64,000 nucleotides of DNA, taken from Mycolicibacterium gilvum (GTDB lineage: Bacteria; Actinomycetota; Actinomycetes; Mycobacteriales; Mycobacteriaceae). A program made the position numbers and the translations under genes. The notes beneath the pieces are model-generated. The model was not told where the DNA came from. It saw nothing but the letters and a program-made list of their open reading frames with translations, and did no database searches. How positions within the stretch are numbered: position 1 is the stretch's first letter; every line of letters starts with the position of its first letter. The stretch covers positions 744,001-808,000 of the forward strand of contig NZ_UGQM01000001.1 of the NCBI RefSeq assembly GCF_900454025.1, in the 5' to 3' direction. This document shows positions 46,429-56,559 of the stretch, piece by piece.

Positions 46429-46905
46429 ATGGCCGTACCGCACCGGGCGCTGATCACCGCCGCCGCCGCGGAACTACTACTGACTCTTCAGGAACGTCAC
46501 GGCCCGTTGATGTTTCACCAGTCCGGTGGCTGCTGCGACGGATCGTCGCCGATGTGTTATCCCGCCGGGGATTTCATCGTCGGAGACCGTGACGTGCTGC
46601 TCGCGGTGCTCGACGTGGGAACCGGCGTTCCGGTCTGGATCTCCGGTCCCCAGTTCGACACGTGGAAACACACCCAGCTGGTGATCGACGTGGTGCCGGG
46701 TAGGGGCGGTGGCTTCAGTCTCGAATCGCCGGAGGGCAAGCGGTTTCTGTCCCGCGGCCGGGCGTTCACCGAGGACGAGAACCGGGCGCTCGACGACGCC
46801 CCGCCGGTGACAGGGGCGGCGTATGAGTGCGGGGAGCGGCCGTCGCCCACCGGGTCGCACCTCGTTGCGGATGCGGTTGACGCGTGCGCGATTCCGCAGA
46901 AGTAG
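46429..46905 (+). CDS. DUF779-family protein
   Basis: A 158-aa protein with the family core MFHQSGGCCDGSSPMCYP (Cys cluster) and GVPVWISGPQFDTWKHTQL. DUF779 genes usually sit beside an acetaldehyde dehydrogenase (Rv0458-Rv0459 in M. tuberculosis, from memory). Here the adjacent gene is the GAF regulator instead. The ATG at 46420 (MADMAVP) is an alternative that would overlap the regulator by 8 bp. The function is unknown; the Cys/His pattern suggests metal binding. Confidence 0.85.
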   Translation: MAVPHRALITAAAAELLLTLQERHGPLMFHQSGGCCDGSSPMCYPAGDFIVGDRDVLLAVLDVGTGVPVWISGPQFDTWKHTQLVIDVVPGRGGGFSLESPEGKRFLSRGRAFTEDENRALDDAPPVTGAAYECGERPSPTGSHLVADAVDACAIPQK

Positions 46906-47216
46906 GCCTGCTCGCCGAGCGTGCGCCCAGGGCGGGTTCTCGCGTGTTTCTGCGACCTGACTGCACTCTCGCTTCGCCCGTGATGTTCTCACCCGCATCT
47001 GCCCCATTGATCAGGCTGGCATTGTCATCAGAGTCATTCCGGCGGCGGATCGAGCCCTGGCCGCGCACTGGACACGCCGTGGCTGAGAACTCGAGGGACA
47101 ACCGGCTGTTGGCCGAATTCCCGCATCCCCTTCGTGACCGAGTTGTGACGGCCCCGTGGCCGCAAGCACGGCGCGCCGTCCCAAAAGTGGCCCGTAGCAG
47201 CGTTATCGTCGAACCC
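46906..47216. other. Intergenic stretch, no gene seen
   Basis: About 310 bp. A frame is open on the plus strand, but its codons show no protein-like pattern and the recognisable membrane protein starts only at 47217. Its left part (about 46910-46970, CGAGCGTGCG and CGTGTTTCTGCG) resembles the palindromic repeat at 61034-61094. Confidence 0.45.
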
Positions 47217-47495
47217 GTGATCCCGTTGCCACGAGCATCGGTCCTCGCCGGAGTGATGATCATCGGTGTCGCTCTGGGAATGATGGCCGCGCTCCTCGCC
47301 GCCGTCGAAGTCACCGCGACGGTCCGTCCGGACGTCGTGATCGGTCTCGTGATCGGCGTCCCCGGTGTCCTGGGGATGCTGATGATCCTGATGTCGAGCC
47401 GCCGATGGGTGACTGCCGTCGGGGCAATGATCCTGGCCATCGGACCGGGCTGGTTCGGTGCCCTCACCGCGATCCAGGTGGCCTCCGGTGTCTGA
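47217..47495 (+). CDS. Small membrane protein (Rv0460-like position)
   Basis: A 92-aa protein with three hydrophobic segments (about 7-27, 34-56 and 65-84) and almost no soluble part. By position it corresponds to the small hydrophobic gene before lpdC in M. tuberculosis. The GTG start is chosen because it begins directly before the first helix. The end overlaps the next gene by 8 bp. Confidence 0.7.
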   Translation: MIPLPRASVLAGVMIIGVALGMMAALLAAVEVTATVRPDVVIGLVIGVPGVLGMLMILMSSRRWVTAVGAMILAIGPGWFGALTAIQVASGV

Positions 47496-47874
47496 GCAGA
47501 CGATCCTGGAGGATCCCTCCCCCTCGAACGAGCTTCCGCCACCGCACGCGCAGCCGATCGTCGTCCCGTCGGCCGAGCAGTCCGTCAGCCGGTGGCGGTT
47601 CGTTCTCGTCACCGCCGGAATGTGGATCGCGGCCGCTGCGGCCGGCGCAGGCCTCTACTACTGGTGGTTCCACGGGGCCGACAAGTCCCTGCCGGTCTTC
47701 GCCGTTCTGGTGTTCGTCGTCGCGTGCACCGTGGGCAGTCTGCTGACGGCGATGGTGCAGGAGCGACCCGGTCTGGCGGCGATGTCGCTGGCTCTGATGT
47801 CGGCGCCCCTGGCCGCTGCCCTCGGAGCCGGCGGGTTGTACGCGAGCTACGTGTTCGGGTGGATCTCGACGTAG
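47488..47874 (+). CDS. Small membrane protein (Rv0461-like position)
   Basis: A 128-aa protein. A Pro-rich cytoplasmic N-terminus (about 1-35) is followed by three helices (RFVLVTAGMWIAAAAAGAG, then about 66-85 and 96-120). It overlaps the preceding membrane gene, so the two are probably co-translated and may interact. No functional motif is visible. Confidence 0.7.
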   Translation: MSEQTILEDPSPSNELPPPHAQPIVVPSAEQSVSRWRFVLVTAGMWIAAAAAGAGLYYWWFHGADKSLPVFAVLVFVVACTVGSLLTAMVQERPGLAAMSLALMSAPLAAALGAGGLYASYVFGWIST

Positions 47875-47931
47875 GTGTGCCTCGGGTGAGGTAGTTGAGC
47901 CATGAATTAGTTCATGTGTTCAGATAGACAC

Positions 47932-49539
47932 ATGAACTTCCGCGTTGCGTCGGTCCTCGCGGCTGTCCTGGTCGCCGTGACGGCGTGCTCGTCCTCCTCC
48001 CCGGCCGAGCCCCGCGACCAGATCGTGCTCGCGGAAGGATATGAGCTCGGCGGCTTCAACCCGGTCAACGGCTACGCGGAATCCGGGGTCTCACCGATCT
48101 ACGACGGTCTCTACCGGCCGAGCGCGACCACCGATGCCGTCATTCCGGAATTGGTCCCTGCGCTCGCCGCGCAGGAACCGCAGCCGGCCGGACCGAACCG
48201 CTGGCGTGTACCCCTGCGCCCCGGCGTCGTGTTCTCCGATGGAACCACCTTCGACCCCGTCGATGTGGTGGCGACCTACGACGCGGTCCGGGATCCCCGG
48301 GTGGCGTCGGAGATCTCGACCTCGGTGGCACCCATCGTGTCGATCGAGGCCGACGGCCCCGACGCCGTCGTCGTCGAGCTCGACACCGCGGCCGACCCGA
48401 AACCCTATCTGCTGCTGGGCATCCTGCCCTCGGAGAGGGTCGAGGCGACACCGGCCGCGGATTGGGCCGTAAACACCGCCCCCGTCGGCACCGGCCCCTA
48501 CCGACTCGACAGTCTGCGTCCCGATCAGGCCGTCCTGGTCGCGCGCGACGACTACTGGGGTGACGCCCCGCAGGTCCGACGGCTCGTCTACACCTATGCG
48601 CCCGACGACAACGCGCGGGCGCAGAGCATGGTCTCCGGGGCCGTCGACGGGACGAATCTTCCACCGCGGCTCATCGATTCGGTCAAAGGCTCGAACGATG
48701 ACGTGCAGACCGTCGCCGTGCGCTCCGCGGACTGGCGCGGCATCGCGCTGCCCGCGGACAATCCGTTCACCGCCGACGTGACCGCCCGGCTGGCGATGAA
48801 CGTCGGCATCGACCGCGACGCGCTGGTCCGCGATGTCCTCGTCGGTTACGGCAGCCCGGCAGCCACACCGGTGGCCGACGCGTACGGCGACGCTTACGAC
48901 CCCGGGGCGCAGTACGTGTTCGACCTCGACCGGGCCCGGAACCTGCTCGACCTCGACCGGGCCCGGAACCTGCTCGACGATGCAGGATGGCGCCCCGGCG
49001 CCGGACAGATCCGCGAAAAAGACGGTGCACGAGCATCATTCGAGCTGCTGTACAACGCGCAGGACACGCTGCGACGCGATCTGGCGGTCGCCTACGCCGC
49101 GGCGATGAAGCCGCTCGGCGTCGACGTCCGCCCCCGCGGCACCAGCTGGGACGAGATCGACACCCGGTTCGCCGATTCCGCGGTGGTGCTCGGCGGCGGC
49201 GCGACGCCCTACAGCATCGACTCCCAGGTCTATGACACCCTGCACACGCGGGTGCCCGACTCGTCGCCGTACTCCAACCCGGGAAACTTCACCGCGCCGG
49301 GACTGGACGCGCTGCTCGAACAGGCCGCACAGTCTCCGTCCGGCCCCGCCAAGGACGCGCTGTACCGCGAGATCCAGGCCAGGTACGCGGCCGCGCCGTC
49401 GCATGTGTTCCTGGTGTTCCTGCACCACACCTACAGCTACCGGGATCTCGGCTGGCAGCAGAGCGCGCCGATCATGGAGCCCCACTCGCACGGGGTCTCG
49501 TGGGGACCCTGGTGGAATCTCGCGGCGTGGACACGCTGA
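47932..49539 (+). CDS. ABC transporter substrate-binding lipoprotein (peptide/nickel type)
   Basis: A 535-aa SBP_bac_5 protein. Lipobox AVTAC gives lipidation at about Cys19. Typical segments are EGYELGGFNPVNGYAESG, LRPGVVFSDGTTFDPVDV, NTAPVGTGPYRLDS and ARDDYWGD. A perfect 27-bp tandem duplication inserts a second DLDRARNLL (48922-48975). The C-terminal end contains LHHTYSYRD and EPHSHGVSWG, His clusters that could bind metal. It heads a five-gene operon with two permeases and two ATPases. The cargo may be peptides, nickel chelates or opines; this is undecided. Confidence 0.9.
   Translation: MNFRVASVLAAVLVAVTACSSSSPAEPRDQIVLAEGYELGGFNPVNGYAESGVSPIYDGLYRPSATTDAVIPELVPALAAQEPQPAGPNRWRVPLRPGVVFSDGTTFDPVDVVATYDAVRDPRVASEISTSVAPIVSIEADGPDAVVVELDTAADPKPYLLLGILPSERVEATPAADWAVNTAPVGTGPYRLDSLRPDQAVLVARDDYWGDAPQVRRLVYTYAPDDNARAQSMVSGAVDGTNLPPRLIDSVKGSNDDVQTVAVRSADWRGIALPADNPFTADVTARLAMNVGIDRDALVRDVLVGYGSPAATPVADAYGDAYDPGAQYVFDLDRARNLLDLDRARNLLDDAGWRPGAGQIREKDGARASFELLYNAQDTLRRDLAVAYAAAMKPLGVDVRPRGTSWDEIDTRFADSAVVLGGGATPYSIDSQVYDTLHTRVPDSSPYSNPGNFTAPGLDALLEQAAQSPSGPAKDALYREIQARYAAAPSHVFLVFLHHTYSYRDLGWQQSAPIMEPHSHGVSWGPWWNLAAWTR
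48922..48975 (+). repeat. 27-bp tandem duplication inside the binding-protein gene
   Basis: Two exact adjacent copies (48922-48948 and 48949-48975) each encode DLDRARNLL. Homologues normally have one such helix before DDAGW. The copies are identical in DNA, so the duplication is recent and in frame. Confidence 0.95.
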
Positions 49540-50516
49540 CACCGGCGCGTGCCGCGGCCCGCTTGCTCGCGATCCGGACCGCCGTCGCTGCGCCGTTGAC
49601 GGTGGGGATCTCGGCGGCGATCTTCGCCGTCGCGTCGCTGTCGCCGTTCGACCCGCTGGCCGCCTACCTCGGCGGCAACTACCAGTTCGCGACGCAGTCC
49701 CAGCGTGACGCGATGCGCGAGGCCTACCACACCGACATGCCGTGGTATCAGGCCTGGTGGCAATGGATCGGTGGCGTCGCGCGGGGTGAGCTCGGCTGGT
49801 CGTCGACGCAGTCGCAGCCGGTCACCACCGTCCTGGTTGAGCGGATGCCGTTCACCCTGGCCCTGTCCGGGGCCGCGCTGCTGACCGCGACGCTGGTGGC
49901 GATCCTGCTGGGGTGCCTGGCGGGCATGCACCGCGGCGGCCTCATCGACCGGCTGTGTACCGGCTTCTCGGTGACGTTCGCCGCGGTGCCGCCGTTCGTG
50001 GTGTCGCTGGCTCTGGTGGTGGTCGTCGCGGTCGGCCTGCGGTGGCTTCCCGCGTCCGGCGCCGCTGCGCCGGGCGCCGACTACACCATCGAAGGTGTTC
50101 TGCGCCATGGCATCCTGCCGTGGATCGCGCTGACGGTGTCGATGATCCCCTGGCTGTTGCTGACCACCCGTGCCGCCGTGGTGGAAAGCGTCGACTCCGA
50201 CGCGGTGCGCGCCGCGCGGTCGCGCGGGGTGCACGGCTGGGCGCTGCTGCGCGGCCATATCGCACCCGTCTCGGTACTGCCCACGCTGGCGCTGCTGGGA
50301 ACCCGCCTACCCGAGCTGATCGCCGGTGCCGCGATCGTCGAGACCGTCTTCGGCTGGCCAGGCATGGCCGCTGTGCTGGTGGATTCCGCTGCAGCGCTGG
50401 ACTTTCCGCTGCTCGCAGCGCTCACGGTGGCCGCGGCCGCCGCGGTGCTGGCCGGTTCGGCACTGTCGGACGCGGCCGCGGTGGCGATCGATCCGCGGGT
50501 CAGGATGAGCGCATGA
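49527..50516 (+). CDS. ABC transporter permease, DppB/NikB type
   Basis: A 329-aa inner-membrane permease with six helices. The EAA-like loop includes DSDAVRAARSRGVHGWALL and ends near FGWPGMAAVLVDS. GTG at 49527 gives a 13-bp overlap with the binding-protein gene; GTG at 49500 is an alternative. It pairs with the next permease, whose ATG overlaps its stop (ATGA). Confidence 0.9.
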   Translation: MDTLTPARAAARLLAIRTAVAAPLTVGISAAIFAVASLSPFDPLAAYLGGNYQFATQSQRDAMREAYHTDMPWYQAWWQWIGGVARGELGWSSTQSQPVTTVLVERMPFTLALSGAALLTATLVAILLGCLAGMHRGGLIDRLCTGFSVTFAAVPPFVVSLALVVVVAVGLRWLPASGAAAPGADYTIEGVLRHGILPWIALTVSMIPWLLLTTRAAVVESVDSDAVRAARSRGVHGWALLRGHIAPVSVLPTLALLGTRLPELIAGAAIVETVFGWPGMAAVLVDSAAALDFPLLAALTVAAAAAVLAGSALSDAAAVAIDPRVRMSA

Positions 50517-51354
50517 GCGAGCTTGCGAGCGAATCATCGGCCATGAGCGTTCTGGCGCGCACCTCCCGGTGGCCGTGGCTCGTGCTGGGCGCGATCGCCG
50601 TGGCCGCTGTCGGCATCCCGCTGATCGCCGGTGAGCAGGTGGCTGATTTCTCCGCCGCGTTGCGCCCGCCGAGCGTCGAACACCTTGTCGGAACCGATCA
50701 TTCGGGCTACGACCTGCTGGTCCGCACTGCGGAGGGTCTGCGGGTCTCACTCGTGATCGCCGTGGTGTGCGCGGTGGCGGCCACGTGTCTGGGCCTTGCC
50801 GTCGGGGTGGCCGCGGCACTGGTCGGCGGGTGGTTCGACGCGGTCGTGATGCGTCTGGTCGACGGCTTCAACGCGCTGCCCCACCTGGTGGTCGGCATCG
50901 TGATCGCCGCGATGTGGCGCGGCGCCCCGCTGGCGATCATCGCGTCCATCGCGTTGACCCACTGGCCGGCGGTCGCGCGGGTGGTGCGCGCCGAGCTGCT
51001 CGCGGTCGCCGACGCGGGGTGGGTGGAATCGGCACGGCTGGCGGGGGCGTCGCGGTGGTTCGTCGCACGCACCCATCTGGTGCCCGCGGTGACCGGCCAG
51101 GCGCTCGTCGCGATGATCGTGCTGCTGCCGCACGCGGTATGGCACGAGTCGACGCTGTCGTTCCTCGGCGTCGGCCTCTCCCCGGACCGCGCCAGCCTCG
51201 GCACGCTGCTCAGCGAGGCCCGCGGTGACGTGCTCACCGGCGCCTGGTGGACGCTGGCCGTCCCCGCCGCGGCGCTGATCGCCACCGCGCTCGCCTTCGC
51301 CGCGGCAGGCACCCTCATGCGCAACAGGCACCGACCACCGACGGGACAGGTGTG

Positions 51355-51358
<4 letters not shown>
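50513..51358 (+). CDS. ABC transporter permease, DppC/NikC type
   Basis: A 281-aa permease. LVGTDHSGYDLLVRTAEGLR is the classical DppC-type GTD motif before the membrane domain. The EAA loop is WVESARLAGASRWFVARTHL. It ends LSFLGVGLSPDRASLG, also typical. An internal ATG at 50543 could be the real start, since the first ten codons come from a repeat-like sequence (GAGCGAGCTTGCGAGCG). Confidence 0.9.
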
Positions 51359-52115
<757 letters not shown>

Positions 52116-52119
<4 letters not shown>

Positions 52120-52742
52120 CCGGACTGCAGGCCACCGGCGTCGGGCTGGCCCTCGGCGGGAGGACCGTCCTGCACGCGGTCGACCTGAGCGCGCCCGCCG
52201 GGGACGTCACCGGGGTGACCGGCACGTCGGGCAGCGGCAAGACCACGCTGCTGCGGGTGCTGGCCGGGCTGCACCAGCCCGACACCGGCGAGATCCGCTA
52301 CGACGGGGAGCCGGTGGCGCCCAAGGGGTCGATCGCGCTGCTCGCCCAGCATCCGCGTCTGGTGTGCAACCCGCGCTGGACCCTGGGCCAGATCATCGCC
52401 GAGCCCGCACTGATCCGCGGTGATCGGTTCGGCCCCGACGACCTGCACAGCACCGCCGGCGACGTGGGGCTGGACCCGGCGCTGCTCGACCGCTATCCGG
52501 GGCAGGTCAGCGACGGACAACTGCAGCGCGCCTGCATCGCGCGGGTGCTCATCCAGCGGGCACGGTTCGTGCTGTGCGACGAGCCGACCGCGATGCTCGA
52601 CCCCATTTCCACCGCGTCGGTCGTGACGCTGCTGCGCGGGCTCGCCTCCGGCGGCGCGGCCGTGGTCCTCGTCAGCCACGACGCCGTCTTGGTCGAGACG
52701 CTCACAGCGGCCACGCTCGCCTTGCCGAGCCCATTAGGGTAG
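52116..52742 (+). CDS. ABC transporter ATPase, DppF/NikE type
   Basis: A short ATPase of 208 aa. Walker A is GTSGSGKTT, Walker B FVLCDEPTAMLD, and the H-loop VSHD. The signature is altered to VSDGQLQR instead of LSGGQ. The C-terminal oligopeptide-binding extension usual in DppF is missing. It starts at a GTG overlapping the partner's stop. Confidence 0.9.
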
Positions 52743-52748
52743 GTAGGC

Positions 52749-54152
52749 GTGACCCACTATGACGTCGTCGTCCTCGGAGCCGGCCCCGGCGGATACGTCG
52801 CGGCCATCCGCGCGGCCCAGCTCGGACTGAGCACCGCCATCGTCGAACCCAAGTACTGGGGCGGCGTCTGCCTCAACGTCGGGTGTATCCCGTCGAAGGC
52901 ACTGCTGCGCAACGCCGAACTCGCGCACGTGTTCCACAAGGACGCCAAGACGTTCGGCATCAGCGGGGACGTCAGCTTCGACTACGGCGCGGCGTTCGAC
53001 CGCAGCCGCAAGGTCGCCGACGGCCGTGTGGCCGGTGTGCACTTCCTGATGAAGAAGAACAAGATCACCGAGGTCCACGGGTACGGCAGGTTCACCGGGC
53101 CCAACAGCATCGAGGTCGAACCGACCGGGGACGGCGAAGAAGGCCCTGTGAAGCTCGAGTTCGACAACGCGATCATCGCGACCGGATCGAGCACCCGGCT
53201 GGTCCCGGGCACCTCGCTGAGCGAGAACGTCGTCACCTACGAGAAGCAGATCCTGACCCGCGAGCTGCCGGGGTCGATCATCATCGCCGGCGCCGGTGCC
53301 ATCGGCATGGAGTTCGCGTACGTGCTGAAGAACTACGGCGTCGACGTCACGATCGTCGAATTCCTGCCGCGCGCGCTGCCCAACGAGGATGCCGAGGTCT
53401 CCAAGGAGATCGAGAAGCAGTACAAGAAGCTCGGTGTGAAGATCCTGACGGGCACCAAGGTCGAGAAAATAGAAGACGACGGTAAGCAGGTCACCGTCAC
53501 GGTCTCCAAGAACGACAAGACCGAGGAACTCAAGGCCGACAAGGTCATGCAGGCGATCGGATTCGCGCCCAACGTCGAGGGCTTCGGGCTGGACAAGGCC
53601 GGCGTCGAGCTGACCGACCGCAAGGCCATCGGCATCGACGACTACATGCGCACCAACGTGCCGCACATCTACGCGATCGGCGACGTCACCGCGAAGCTGC
53701 AGCTCGCCCACGTCGCCGAGGCGATGGGCGTCGTCGCCGCCGAGACCATCGCCGGAGCCGACACGCTCCCGTTCGAGGACTACCGGATGATGCCGCGCGC
53801 GACGTTCTGCCAGCCGCAGGTCGCGAGCTTCGGCCTGACCGAGCAGCAGGCCAAGGACGAGGGCTACGACGTCGTGGTCGCCAAGTTCCCGTTCACCGCC
53901 AACGGCAAGGCGCACGGTCTGGGGGACCCGACCGGCTTCGTGAAGCTGATCGCCGACAAGAAGCACCTCGAGTTGCTCGGCGGCCACCTGATCGGACCCG
54001 ACGTCGCCGAGCTGCTGCCCGAGTTGACCCTGGCCCAGAAGTGGGATCTGACGGCCAACGAGCTGGCCCGCAACGTGCACACCCACCCGACCCTGTCCGA
54101 GGCGATGCAGGAGTGCTTCCACGGGCTGGTCGGCCACATGATCAACTTCTAG
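52749..54152 (+). CDS. lpdC: Dihydrolipoyl dehydrogenase LpdC
   Basis: The E3 flavoprotein (467 aa) reoxidises dihydrolipoamide in pyruvate and related dehydrogenases and, in mycobacteria, in the antioxidant complex. FAD-binding [17 protein letters not shown] is at about 10-26, and the redox pair is Cys41-Cys46 (CLNVGC). NAD-binding [10 protein letters not shown] is mid-protein. The C-terminal active-site [12 protein letters not shown] holds the His-Glu pair. It starts at a GTG after TAGGTAGGC. The position matches Rv0462. Confidence 0.97.
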   Translation: MTHYDVVVLGAGPGGYVAAIRAAQLGLSTAIVEPKYWGGVCLNVGCIPSKALLRNAELAHVFHKDAKTFGISGDVSFDYGAAFDRSRKVADGRVAGVHFLMKKNKITEVHGYGRFTGPNSIEVEPTGDGEEGPVKLEFDNAIIATGSSTRLVPGTSLSENVVTYEKQILTRELPGSIIIAGAGAIGMEFAYVLKNYGVDVTIVEFLPRALPNEDAEVSKEIEKQYKKLGVKILTGTKVEKIEDDGKQVTVTVSKNDKTEELKADKVMQAIGFAPNVEGFGLDKAGVELTDRKAIGIDDYMRTNVPHIYAIGDVTAKLQLAHVAEAMGVVAAETIAGADTLPFEDYRMMPRATFCQPQVASFGLTEQQAKDEGYDVVVAKFPFTANGKAHGLGDPTGFVKLIADKKHLELLGGHLIGPDVAELLPELTLAQKWDLTANELARNVHTHPTLSEAMQECFHGLVGHMINF

Positions 54153-54431
54153 TTGAGAGCGATCTGGGTCGCCGGTGTCGGCGGATTGGTGGTCGGCCAT
54201 GTGCTGTGGCTGGCCGGAATCTCGTTTGCCATCTCCTCGACCGACATCTCCACCTGGGTGCTGGTCGTGGCGGCGGTGTCGTTCGTCGTCGGCGTGAGCG
54301 CGGCGTTGCTCGGGCGTCGGCTGTGGCAGCGCAAGGACGAGAAATCGGAGGCGCGTGCCGCCTTCCTGTGGGGATTGTCGATCTCGCCGGTGCTGTTGTC
54401 GCTGATCGTGCTCGGGGTCACCTACCTGTAA
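54153..54431 (+). CDS. Small membrane protein (Rv0463-like)
   Basis: A 92-aa protein starting TTG directly after the lpdC stop. Three hydrophobic segments (about 4-27, 33-52 and 70-90) surround a basic loop (RRLWQRKDEKSEAR). Its place after lpdC matches Rv0463 of M. tuberculosis from memory. The function is unknown. Confidence 0.8.
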   Translation: MRAIWVAGVGGLVVGHVLWLAGISFAISSTDISTWVLVVAAVSFVVGVSAALLGRRLWQRKDEKSEARAAFLWGLSISPVLLSLIVLGVTYL

Positions 54432-54446
54432 GCCACAATTGGCCAG

Positions 54447-55532
54447 GTGGTGGACGGAACTGTCAGGACCCTGCTGCGGCAGTGGTGGAATCAGCGTGAC
54501 GACTACCAGTGGCGGATCGACTTCCTGCGCACCCGCGGTCTGTTACCGGTGCTGCGCTACATCATCGCCGGCATCGGCGGTTCGCTGGGCGTGCTGTCGG
54601 TGTACAACGCGTTCGTGCCGCCGGGCGCCGACGGTGTGCTGATCCGCACCGGGTGGGCGATCCTGGCCGTGGGTTCGCTGGGGTGGGCGGCGCGCTGGGC
54701 GCTGGGGTCGTGGCCGACGGTGCGCGAGTCGGCGGCGCTGGTGGTGTTCGTCGACGTGATGATGACCGTCTCCGCGCTGCTGTTCGGCGACCCGACCCTG
54801 GCGATGTCGGGTATCCCGATCCTGCTGTGCGCGGGCGGATACGTGGTGTTCTTTCACGGCCCGCGACTGCATCTCGTGCACATCGCTTGGTGCACCGCGT
54901 CCGTGGTGGGCATCGCGATCTGGCTCGCGGTGTCGGATCCGGTGTTCGGTCCGCAACTCGCGGTGTCGCGGGCGATCATCGCGCTCGCGGTCACGGTGTG
55001 CGTGCTGCCGGCGTTGCAGTTCGGGTTCTGGCTGCTGCAGGACAGCTCGATGCAGTCGCTGACCGACCCCCTGACCGAGCTGACCAACCGCCGCGGTCTG
55101 GCGGTGTCGGTGAAGCGGCTCAACACCGATGCGCGGGCGGACGCGACGTTGTGTGCGCTGCTGATCGACGTCGACAGGTTCAAGAGCGTCAACGACACGT
55201 TCGGCCACGCCGTCGGCGACGACGTGCTGATCCGGACGGCGAGACGGATCCGCGCCAGCGTGCCCGAGGACGCGGTCGTGGTCCGTTGGGGCGGTGAGGA
55301 ATTCCTGGTGGTGGACCGGATCCCCGGCAATCAGGCGGAGACGGTCGCCGAACGGATCCGTGCCGCCGTCGCCGAACCCGCCGAGCCGACGGTCACCGTC
55401 AGCATCGGGTTGGCGACGTGCGAGCGGGCCGACATCGATCTGATCGACGTGATCTCCGCCGCCGACGCGGCGATGTATAAGGCCAAGGCCGACGGCGGCA
55501 ACAAAGTCGTCATCACCGCCGACGCGGCCTGA
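54447..55532 (+). CDS. Membrane diguanylate cyclase (GGDEF)
   Basis: A 361-aa protein. About six membrane helices (residues 35-185) are followed by a GGDEF domain starting at LTDPLTELTNRRGL. The A-site is RWGGEEFLVV, intact for cyclic di-GMP synthesis, and FKSVNDTFGHAVGDDVL is the metal/nucleotide segment. No RxxD inhibitory site is obvious before it and there is no EAL domain. The GTG start is 15 bp after the previous gene. The membrane part probably senses a signal. Confidence 0.93.
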   Translation: MVDGTVRTLLRQWWNQRDDYQWRIDFLRTRGLLPVLRYIIAGIGGSLGVLSVYNAFVPPGADGVLIRTGWAILAVGSLGWAARWALGSWPTVRESAALVVFVDVMMTVSALLFGDPTLAMSGIPILLCAGGYVVFFHGPRLHLVHIAWCTASVVGIAIWLAVSDPVFGPQLAVSRAIIALAVTVCVLPALQFGFWLLQDSSMQSLTDPLTELTNRRGLAVSVKRLNTDARADATLCALLIDVDRFKSVNDTFGHAVGDDVLIRTARRIRASVPEDAVVVRWGGEEFLVVDRIPGNQAETVAERIRAAVAEPAEPTVTVSIGLATCERADIDLIDVISAADAAMYKAKADGGNKVVITADAA

Positions 55533-55538
55533 ACCCGC

Positions 55539-56504
55539 TCAGACCTTCCTGCGGTGCTGCTCGTCGTCGGGCCGCAGGTGCGGCGCCAGGAACGCGAGCA
55601 CGTCGTCGGCCTTCGCGAACCCGCCGAGGTGGCTCTCGTCGGGCATCAGCAGCAGGTCGACGTCGGGAAGGTGCTCGGCGGCGGCCTGCGCATCGGCCAG
55701 CGAGATGATCGAGTCCGCGTCGCCGTGCCACCAGCGGACCGGGACCGCCACGTCGGCGAGCCGGAACCCCCAGTCCACCCCGAAGAGCCGGGCGTCGTCG
55801 AGCAACGCCTGGAACCTGCCGTTGGCGACCTGGACGATGTCGTCGATGAACATCGCCTCGATCTCCGGGTTGGCGAAGACGCGCTTGTCGCCGTCGGGCA
55901 TCACGGCCGCGAGCCCGGAATAGGCGAGGTGCGCGAGCGGGATCACCGGGGTCAGGAGGCCGGCGGTGACGGCGGCGAACGGCCGGCGCAGCGCCGACGT
56001 CACCGCGGACAGCTGCCGGGCCAGCGTGATCGCGCCGCTGGCGGTCGCGTCGGGACCCACGGACGGGGTGACCCCGCCCAGGACGGCGACGGCGGCCACC
56101 CGGTCGCGCAGCGCGGGCATCCCGGCGCAGGCCAGCGCGTACGGGCCGCCGCCGGACAACCCGGCCACACCGAGCTTGTCCGCGCCGAGGGCGTCGGCGA
56201 CGTGCGCCATGTCGTCGGCCCAGTCGCCGATCCTGTCGTAGCGGTGCGCGGAGCTCAGACCCGCACCGGCGCGCTCGACCAGCACGACCCGCAGACCGAG
56301 GCGCTCGGCGGCGCGGCGCCCGACGATCGGCAGCTGACGGCGGCCACCCGGGGTGCCGTGGAACCACAGCACGACATCGCCGGTCGGATCACCGAATTCG
56401 GCGTAGCCCAGCCGGCGGCCGTCGGGGAGGAAGAACGTGCCCTCGGCGCGCGGCGCCTCGCAGCGGGGGACACCGGGTGGATGCCGCCACGGGTTGGAGA
56501 TCAT
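55539..56504 (-). CDS. Alpha/beta-fold hydrolase
   Basis: A 321-aa hydrolase. The oxyanion motif is HGTPGGRRQ, the nucleophile elbow GLSGGGPYAL, and late Asp and His are in WHGDADSI and DESHLGG. The N-terminal part (TFFLPDGRRLGYAEFGDP) is typical of serine esterases. It is convergent with the diguanylate cyclase gene. The substrate is unknown. Confidence 0.88.
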   Translation of the reverse strand: MISNPWRHPPGVPRCEAPRAEGTFFLPDGRRLGYAEFGDPTGDVVLWFHGTPGGRRQLPIVGRRAAERLGLRVVLVERAGAGLSSAHRYDRIGDWADDMAHVADALGADKLGVAGLSGGGPYALACAGMPALRDRVAAVAVLGGVTPSVGPDATASGAITLARQLSAVTSALRRPFAAVTAGLLTPVIPLAHLAYSGLAAVMPDGDKRVFANPEIEAMFIDDIVQVANGRFQALLDDARLFGVDWGFRLADVAVPVRWWHGDADSIISLADAQAAAEHLPDVDLLLMPDESHLGGFAKADDVLAFLAPHLRPDDEQHRRKV

Positions 56505-56559
56505 GGACGAATGGTAACCGCGGCGTTACAACCGCGGTCACGCATGTCAACCCGTGCTG

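Noticed and set aside
46884..47216. Longer N-terminus for the small membrane protein at 47217
   Set aside because: The upstream codons are Arg/Pro/Ser-rich, overlap the end of DUF779 and show no ribosome site. The membrane protein pattern starts at 47217.
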